NCBI GenBank assembly: GCA_009602725.1
Contig: WELB01000094.1
Span: forward strand, 157,676-221,675
Direction: 5' to 3'
From: Spirogloea muscicola
Lineage: Eukaryota; Streptophyta; Zygnematophyceae; Spirogloeales; Spirogloeaceae
Length of the DNA: 64,000 nucleotides
Below the pieces are notes generated by a model that saw only the letters and a program-made list of their open reading frames with translations, was not told the DNA's origin and ran no database searches. The first letter of the stretch is position 1. Each line of letters begins with the position of its first letter. Of this stretch, positions 58,090 to 64,000 are shown in pieces. Made by a program: the position numbers and the translations under genes.

Positions 58090-59469
58090 GTCAATTGTCA
58101 ATTCTTTTGGGCTGGCTTTTCGCGCGTCTCCAGGCCAGCATTCCTCGGCAGCTGGGCCCAGGTCGCCACGTCGGTGGCGCAGCGCTTCCTCCATGATGGG
58201 CGGCCCCTGTTGCAGCAGGTTGTGGAGGAGGTGACGACCGGCTCGTTGCCTCTTCAGGAGGCGCTCCGCTCAGCTCTAGACGAGTTACTCGCGGAGCATC
58301 CTGCCCTTGCGGAGAGCGTGGTCCCATTTGCCCACCTTGCCCACACCACGGACTCCCAGGCGCAGGCGCGCTGCATGGCTGCAGTCGACCAGGCGGCGTT
58401 AACGGCCACGCTGCAGCTCCTCCCTGCAAGCGACGTGCGTGGCCGTGCTCGGTTGCTGTCGGCCGCCTCCCCCGGCGCGGCAGCCTGGCTCTCCGCGCTC
58501 CCACTGTATGATGCCCTCCGGATGCTGGACGAGCTGTTCCGTACGGCCACCCATCGTCTGCTGGGCCTCCCTCCGCCCTGCCTGCTGGGCGTGCTGCAGT
58601 GCGAGTGTGGGGAGCGGTCGACGGACCCGGCGGAGCTGGCGGCGCACATCCTCCGCTGCGCCACTGGAGGTGAACGTACAGCGGCTCACGATCTTCTGCG
58701 TGATGCCATGTTCGGCATCTTCCAGGAGGCCGGCTACACGGTCGCAATGGAGAACACCTCGGTTATGCCCATCCTCCAGAGGGCCGACGGACCCCATACG
58801 CGCCGTGTCGACCTGGTGGCGTCCACGCCGGGCGGCGGCGCGCGCATCATCGCCGACGTGGTCACCACCGATGTGGTCGACCGCTCCAACCCGGGGCTCT
58901 CTGCCTCGCGGGCTGGCCACGCTGCCACGAAGGCCGCTCGCAGCAAGGCGGCCAAGCACTCCGACCACCCACCTGCTGATGAGTTCGTCCCCTTGGCTGT
59001 GGACGTACACGGGGCTCTCGGGTCCCAGTGGCTTGACCTGCTGGCCAGGCTTGCGCGGCGGGCTGTGTCCCGTAGACGCGGCGAGCCGGCTGACTTCAAC
59101 GCCGCTGGCTCCTGGGCCCAGGTCTACCGGATGAGACTGTCTGTATCCCTTCAGCGGTCCTTGGCCCACGCTCTGCATCTGCGTGCTGGCCGTGCTCTCG
59201 CTGCGGCCTCCGGCTTTCGACAGGGGGATACTTTTCCGGCAGCTAGTCTGTCGGATCTGAGGCTCCTCACTCGTCACTACTGAGTATTCCATCCTCTTCC
59301 TGCTCTACCATAGCCTCTTCAGTCCCCTTTGTAGCTGCTCCACGCTTTTTCGGCCCCTTCGAACCTTTGTCAATTCTTTTTGGGCTGGCTTTTCGCAGCC
59401 CTTGCCCCCATTGGGAGTGCCACTTCTTCTTTCACAGCCCTTGCCCCCATTTGGAGTGCCACTACTCGA
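58090..59469 (+). mobile_element. LINE copy (subfamily A), best preserved, with target duplication
   Basis: Flanked by TGCAATCCT at 58081-58089 and 59470-59478. The ORF (to the TGA at 59281-59283) begins within the element at RPAFLGSWAQVATSVAQRFL and has no reverse transcriptase domain left: the copy is 5' truncated. It then has a CCHC zinc finger, CECGERSTDPAELAAHILRC (about 58600-58660); a restriction-like endonuclease motif, RVDLVASTPGGGARIIADV (two Asp 14 residues apart, about 58805); DEFVPLAVDVHGALGSQWLD; and a C-terminal helix rich in Arg/Leu. The tail carries GGGCTGGCTTTTCGCAGCCC and ends GGGAGTGCCACTTCTT, with a second partial tail repeat. Zinc finger plus endonuclease after the reverse transcriptase is the layout of R2/CRE/Dualen-type LINEs; the clade cannot be set without the reverse transcriptase. 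Confidence 0.88.
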
Positions 59470-59744
59470 TGCAATCCTTGAAGCTCAATGTCGGGCTGCA
59501 AGAGCTCATTCAGGGTGAGCGCATCCCGGACACGCAGATCTTCCATCAGACCGACGATGTCTTCCTCGGCGGCGACGTCGGACGCCACCAACGGTGGCCG
59601 CGGAACGCCCTCGTCCGTCCACAAACGTGTATGCTTGAAGCAATTGGCAATGGTTTGCTGCCCAACCTGCGGTCGGCGGCCATGCAATAGAAAAGGCCTG
59701 TTTCGTCCATGTTGTTAAACTTCGCACAAAAACTAGTGCAAGAA

Positions 59745-59815
59745 AAGAATTTTCGTGTATTTGAAACAAACGAAGGCCAAATGGCCAAGTACAAATGCAA
59801 GCACATCTAAGACCG
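59745..59815 (-). repeat. Dispersed repeat, SINE-like 3' segment (copy 3)
   Basis: TTTTCGTGTATTTGAAACAA followed by CGAAGGCCAAATGGCC and an end in GCACATCT matches 14420-14490 and 2434-2500. It lies immediately beside the transposase relic of the pogo-like element. Confidence 0.6.
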
Positions 59816-59856
59816 ACGTCGCACAGGGGGAGACGTGATGTCACGTGACGTCACGC

Positions 59857-59933
59857 GAAACCCTTAACCCCCTAACCCTTAACCCCTAACCTCAAACTCC
59901 TAACCCCTAACCCCTAGGGTTAGGGGTTAAGCA
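59857..59933. repeat. Telomere-like array with an inverted junction
   Basis: About eight CCCCTAA/CCCTTAA units run to 59915 and then flip to TAGGGTTAGGGGTTAA, so CCCCTAACCCCTAGGGTTAG is a near palindrome. The unit (TTAGGGG, TTAAGGG) differs slightly from the TTTAGGG arrays at 18.5 and 22.5 kb. Confidence 0.8.
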
Positions 59934-59959
59934 GTACCCTGTTTATCGCTATATCGAGA

Positions 59960-60225
59960 AGAAGTGGCACTCCCAATGGGGGCAAGGGCTGCGAAAAGCC
60001 AGCCCAAAAAGAATTCACAAAGGTTCAGAGGGGCCTAAGAGCGGTGAGCAGCTACAAAGGGGCCTGAGGATGCAATGGTAAAACAGGGGGAGGATGGATC
60101 ACTCAATAAGTACGAGTGAGGAGCCTCAGATCCGACAGACTAGCTGCCGGGAAGCTATCACCCTGGACGAAAGCCAGAGCCCGCAGCGAGAGCACGGCCA
60201 GCTCGCAGATGCAGAGCGTGGGCCA
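59960..60225 (-). mobile_element. LINE subfamily A 3' end
   Basis: On the minus strand it encodes a short C-terminal end (LRAGRALAAGSGF-like) and a complete tail including the ACCATTGCATCCTCAGGCCC spacer missing from the 55.6-kb copy. It sits inside the right arm of the pogo-like element. Confidence 0.8.
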
Positions 60226-60254
60226 TCCTGTGTATCCTGTGTATCCTGTGTATC
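60224..60254 (+). repeat. 9-bp tandem repeat at a LINE 5' junction
   Basis: TCCTGTGTA three times in a row, exactly where the 5'-truncated LINE copy ends and pogo-like subterminal sequence resumes. It may be target sequence amplified during insertion. Confidence 0.7.
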
Positions 60255-60309
60255 GTTATACAAACCTCCCCAACCGACCGCATAAGCTTAGACAGGTTTG
60301 ACTGTACAT

Positions 60310-60365
60310 ACCTTGGGCTGGCCTCTAACAGAAGGAAAGGGCTCGCCCATAGAGAAGACAGCCAG
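60310..60365 (+). mobile_element. LINE tail fragment
   Basis: CCTTGGGCTGGCCTCTAACA resembles a decayed tail, followed by GGGCTCGCCCATAGAGAAGA, an inverted piece of a subfamily C end. Poorly preserved. Confidence 0.4.
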
Positions 60366-60411
60366 TGCCTTACGCTGAGAGCTGCTTGTTTCAGGGCTGG
60401 CTACTCTATAT

Positions 60412-60478
60412 GAAAAGCGCTAAAGCACACCGTGACTCAGGTGGCCACTGGTGCTCATCAATATCCCCTGATGAGCAG
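60412..60478 (-). repeat. Dispersed hairpin-bearing repeat (copy 2)
   Basis: Reverse-orientation match to 15812-15876. It includes the perfect inverted repeat GCTCATCA-ATATCCCC-TGATGAGC near 60451-60474. Confidence 0.55.
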
Positions 60479-60514
60479 CACAGTGGCACAACTGTATGGT
60501 CGCCTCGACGTTCA

Positions 60515-60660
60515 CGTTTGCGTTCGCGTTCGCGTTCGCGTCGCCGCCGCCAAGGTCGAGCCTCACCCCGCCGCGCGCGCCGCGGCTCGCGGAGGAGCGC
60601 GGCGGCGGCGGCGACGGCGGCAGCGACGGCGGTGGGCGGCCGCGGCGGCCGTTGAAGCGG
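60515..60660. repeat. GTTCGC hexamer repeat and CGG tract upstream of ARP2
   Basis: Four to five GTTCGC hexamers (about 60515-60545) and imperfect CGG/GAC repeats (60595-60660) lie within 250 bp upstream of the ARP2 start codon. Confidence 0.75.
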
Positions 60661-60753
60661 CGAGCTGAAAAGGCAGAATACACCTCCTCCCGACGGCAGC
60701 GGCGGTGCCCTGTCCCCTATCGGCGGCGGCACACGTGGACGCGGCGACATGCG

Positions 60754-63700
60754 ATGGCGATGACGCCCAGGGAGAAGGTGGTGGTCTGCGACAGCGGCTC
60801 CGGGGTGAGATCTGCCACTATACTTGGACCCTTCGCCTGGCGTTGCCTCACCCGAGCGCCGAGCGCGCCCCTGCAGCTGCTGATTGAACGCCGCTTCGGC
60901 TGTGGCTGGCAATTGCTGGACTAGTAGTTGTCCGCTAGTAATTGCATCAGCAGCCAGGCGCGTCTGTCCAGACGCGGAGCTTGGCGAGAGCGCCGCATGG
61001 CAGAGTAGCAAGTCCATTATGGTTCAGCTCGTGTTGCTGCGCGCTCCTTGGATATCACCTTTGCGAGGATGGTGCATGGCGTAGACGAGTGTCTCGGTTA
61101 AGTGCACGTACTGGACACGCTTGTGCCAAGTCGGGGCATATGTGTCATCTCCACGTTGACGAACAAATTCGAAGATATAGATGTGCTTGCCAATAGTCTA
61201 CCAAATTGCATTGTCTGATCCTTGGATCGGTATTGCGTGAAGTTTGTCAAATGCGGATATGCTGGGAGCAACTTCCCTCGCGCAGTGTTCCCTTGCATTG
61301 TGGGGAGATCCGTCATGCCTTTTGAGGATGAATCGACAGGCAAGCCAGGCAAAGTGAGTGCCTTCTGTAAGTTGCAATTGTGCTGTTAATGAATGTGGTT
61401 GTTCAGGTGCCATATGTGTAGAACACTACGTACAACGCACACGTGATTCAGCATATGTTGGGAAGCTTCAGAAAATAACCAAGTTGCCAATTGCGTGCCT
61501 CGGTTTTTGGCTGACAGCCTGCGCTTTCCCTTCTGCCACTATGCAGGATATATATTTAGGTGAAGAGTGTGCAAATCTTCAACAGCAGCTAGACGTGAGC
61601 TACCCTGTTGCCAATGGAGTTGTGCAGAATTGGGAGGATATGGAGTTAGTCTGGGAGCATGCCTTTCACCACCATCTCAAAGTGAGCTACATCTGCAATT
61701 TATCCTGCTTGCTGACGCAAATCTTATTCATCTGACTGAAGCTGTCTCAACTGATCTTGGCGAAATCCATCTGCAGTCTGCATTGCCATGGAATGACATG
61801 GGCTGGCCTGCGTCCATGTTTGCGCGCAGATTAATGCATCTGAAAGCAAGATCCTGTTGACAGATCCACCTCTGAATCCGCGGCCTAACAGGGAGCGCAT
61901 AGTAGGTACTATTTTGCTATGAGTAGTTCACCAGGACATCATGCCAGGACGGGCATTACTTGTTGCAATTGAGAAACTTCAGTGCCACAAATGAAAGCTG
62001 TAAGGCACGCAGGATAGATGTGAGCAGCACAGCGCTTGGACTCTGAGCAGCAGGAAGGCAATTTGTTAGCATAAGCAGACTCATGGTAGCGAACGGGCTT
62101 TGCCAGTCTGCAAGACTTTCATTCTGACATGACGTTGCTGTGTACCTCGTCAACAGATCCAGATTATGTTTGAGAACTTCAATTTTGAGCAAGTCTTCAT
62201 TCAAAACCAAGCAATACTGAGCTTGTATGCTCAAGGTTTGCCCCAGTATATCAAGCATAACAGTCTTCCTTGAAATGGTTGAAGGATATCATACGAGTGC
62301 TCACCATGTTGATTACCTTGCTCATATGTCCTTAGCTTCCTGCCTACATAACGTCTGGTGCTCGCCATCATCTCGGCTCGTGCATAGCTTGTCTGGTAGA
62401 AATCAAGCAGGAAGTAGGTAATCTAAAGTCTTGCCATCACATGGCCTGATAAGATCTCAGTTTTGACAGGTCTGCTTACAGGACTAGTAGTAAATTCAGG
62501 AGATGGGGTGACGCATATGGTGAGCCTCATAGTATTGGGAGGTGAATAAGGTGCACGAAATTGCCTTCTAGAAATGGAGATTTGCTTGTGAACCGAGGTG
62601 GCAGGACATTTAATTGAGGAGTAGACTCGTACTACTTCCACAGGGTCCAACCATCAACCACATGGACTTATTAGCGTCATTGTGCTCTTAGTAGGCAGTC
62701 TCCTTGGAATAGGGCACAGCTTAGAGTGGGATTACATTTACGTAGTACTTGCTCACTCTGACATTTCCTTGTATCACACAGGTTGCAGTTGTTGATGGGT
62801 TTGCCTTCCCCCACATCACCAAGCGCTTGAACATTGCTGGCAGACATATTACTAGTCACCTGATTGACCTCCTCTTCCAGCGTGGGTAAGTGAATGTACA
62901 TTGCTTAACATGGCATCACAGGCTGAAGGGTCACGTGAACCCTTTCTGTTATTGGTGGAGAAACGCTCCAAAAGTAGCTGGAGTGAAGTCTAAGAAAAGC
63001 TGACTTGCTGCGTTAAGAGTGCCTCAATGTTCCTTCCAAAATTGAAGTGATACGCCTGAGTGCTGCAGGTACTCTTTCAGTCAGACAGCTGATTATGAGA
63101 CAGTCAGAAACCTGAAAGAGCAAATGTGCTACATCAGGTTCACACCATTGTCTTTAGTGCATTTACATCACATCAAAATAGCTTATTTGCAAGGGTCTTC
63201 GTCATCAAGAGGGCATGTCTTGTTGAGAGTGCTTCGACGCAGCCAGATGCTGGCTGATGTAAGCCCTTTGTAAGAGGACCTGGGGCGCGGTTGGAGTATG
63301 CAGTTATGACATCAAGCGGGAAATGCAGTTGGCGATGGAGACCACTGTATTGATGAAGTCATACACGGTTTGCAAGAGAACCCATGCAGCTACAGAAGTC
63401 AGATGACGGCAACACTTGCATGCAGCTGTTGTAGCACAGTTCCAGATGTTCTACTGAATGCTTGTTTGAAAATGGAAATGAGAAAAACAGCATGTGTAAT
63501 TGTCTTTGTTCGTTGGTGTCTACTCTGCCAGTTGCCAGATGGAAGAGTGATCAAGATCGGATCAGAGCGATTTCAAGCTCCAGAAATCCTCTTCAACCCT
63601 GTCTGTGTCACTGACCTTCTAAGTGCGCTGAGCTTAAGCTAGACCTGGGAACTGCAAAGTACTTCTTGCTGACGTCCTTCTCAGGCCTTCACAATGTTTA

Positions 63701-63830
63701 GTGCCTGAATCCTATCCATTGTGATGACGTTCTGTTGTAATCATAGGAGCTTATAGGGGTGGAGGGGGGTGGCCTGGCTGACATGGTGTTCAGATGCATC
63801 CAAGAGATGGACATTGACAACCGCACGGAG
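60754..63830 (+). CDS. ARP2: Actin-related protein 2 (ARP2), incomplete
   Basis: ARP2 is one of the two actin-like subunits of the ARP2/3 complex that nucleates branched actin. Exons: 60754-60804 ([17 protein letters not shown]), 61243-61353 ([20 protein letters not shown]), 61547-61681 ([20 protein letters not shown]), 61830-61901 ([19 protein letters not shown]), 62157-62235 ([20 protein letters not shown]), 62470-62519 ([17 protein letters not shown]), 62782-62885 ([20 protein letters not shown]), 63069-63137, 63304-63367, 63532-63600 ([20 protein letters not shown]) and 63747-63830 ([20 protein letters not shown]). All joins keep frame and match plant ARP2. The remaining C-terminal part (the LSGGST region onward) lies beyond the window. 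Two normally conserved nucleotide-site residues differ: CDSGSG for CDNG(T/S)G, and VVNSGDG for VVDSGDG. The ATG at 60754 is chosen because it gives the usual short N-terminus. Confidence 0.93.
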
Positions 63831-64000
63831 GTGAAGCTTTATTTAAGATCTCCTCTGGATGTCGAGGGCATGGTAGCAACCCTATATGGCTATTTTGCAA
63901 AGGAGAAGATGAATGACATGAAGACGAGGAGCAGCGCTCAGGGCTTGCCAGCTAAGGTTTTTGGTATCGCTACTCGTTTGTTGGTCGTGCCAGCTATACC
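63831..64000 (+). other. ARP2: ARP2 intron at the right edge
   Basis: GTGAAG follows the last matched codon. The sequence to 64000 is open in one frame but does not resemble ARP2, so it is read as intron. Confidence 0.6.

Larger units (their letters stand above)
57415..60304 (-). mobile_element. Pogo-like DNA transposon with nested insertions
   Basis: The left end CAAGTCAAACCTGTCTAAGC (57415) and the right end, read on the minus strand from 60304, CAGTCAAACCTGTCTAAGCT form terminal inverted repeats flanked by TA on both sides (57413-57414, 60305-60306), as expected of pogo/Tc1-mariner elements. The minus strand encodes NNMDETGLFYCMAADRR near 59715 (around the first catalytic Asp), QQTIANCFKHTRLW near 59650, and a C-terminus EKRRRLKQTSITTFF ending at 57790, a PCNA-binding PIP-box (QxxIxxFF) also known in pogo transposase. 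The catalytic core between the first two segments is deleted. A LINE (58090-59469), LINE tails (57617-57690, 59960-60225) and a SINE-like segment (59745-59815) have inserted. It is dead and old. Confidence 0.85.

Noticed and set aside
59857-59933. Fused chromosome ends (head-to-head telomeres)
   Set aside because: The order is CCCTAA then TTAGGG, the reverse of what end-to-end telomere fusion produces.

Overview
This window is nuclear DNA of a green-lineage (Viridiplantae) eukaryote, most likely a GC-rich, intron-rich green or streptophyte alga. Three things point there. Interstitial telomere-like repeats are of the plant TTTAGGG type. Nearly every recognisable gene matches the plant version of its family: a fused ABC1-kinase/beta-lactamase, the plant spastizin (ZFYVE26) homologue, a plant-style nucleotidyltransferase, ARP2 and ATG8. 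One predicted secreted protein ends in a hydroxyproline-type Pro-rich tail. I cannot name the genus. The sequence is a draft: it opens with 87 A's, has gaps at 21753-22239 and 44855-45753, and has single Ns inside GC-rich tracts.

Layout: (1) 88-399, last exon of an octanoyltransferase (LIP2/LipB), +. (2) 3016-4156, ATG8, +, first exon not found. (3) about 6.0-11.6 kb, PAP/OAS1-type nucleotidyltransferase, -. (4) 11.6-18.4 kb, a graveyard of LINE fragments with a 236-bp insertion and a 141-bp TIR element. (5) 18.7-21.6 kb, GC-rich low-complexity sequence with doubtful coding potential. (6) about 22.2-35.7 kb, spastizin homologue with more than 30 exons, +. (7) 37.6-44.4 kb, a secreted-type protein with at least 21 EGF-like modules, one per phase 1-1 exon, plus a Pro/His-rich tail, -. 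(8) 45.75-46.15 kb, LINE fragment beside the gap. (9) 47.16-54.58 kb, ABC1 kinase-beta-lactamase fusion, -. (10) 55-60.3 kb, nested transposons: LINE copies, one carrying a LEA-like repeat in frame, and a pogo-like DNA transposon with terminal inverted repeats at 57415 and 60304 that was itself hit by LINEs. (11) 60754 to the right edge, ARP2, +, incomplete.

The host genes are unrelated housekeeping or cell-surface genes and do not form a pathway. ATG8 and spastizin both touch autophagy/lysosome biology, but nothing in the sequence links them. The most notable signals are the EGF-array gene, the LINE/LEA-like chimeric ORF, the nested pogo-like element, a structurally conserved hairpin near the 3' end of the LINE family, and CGG tracts near most gene starts.
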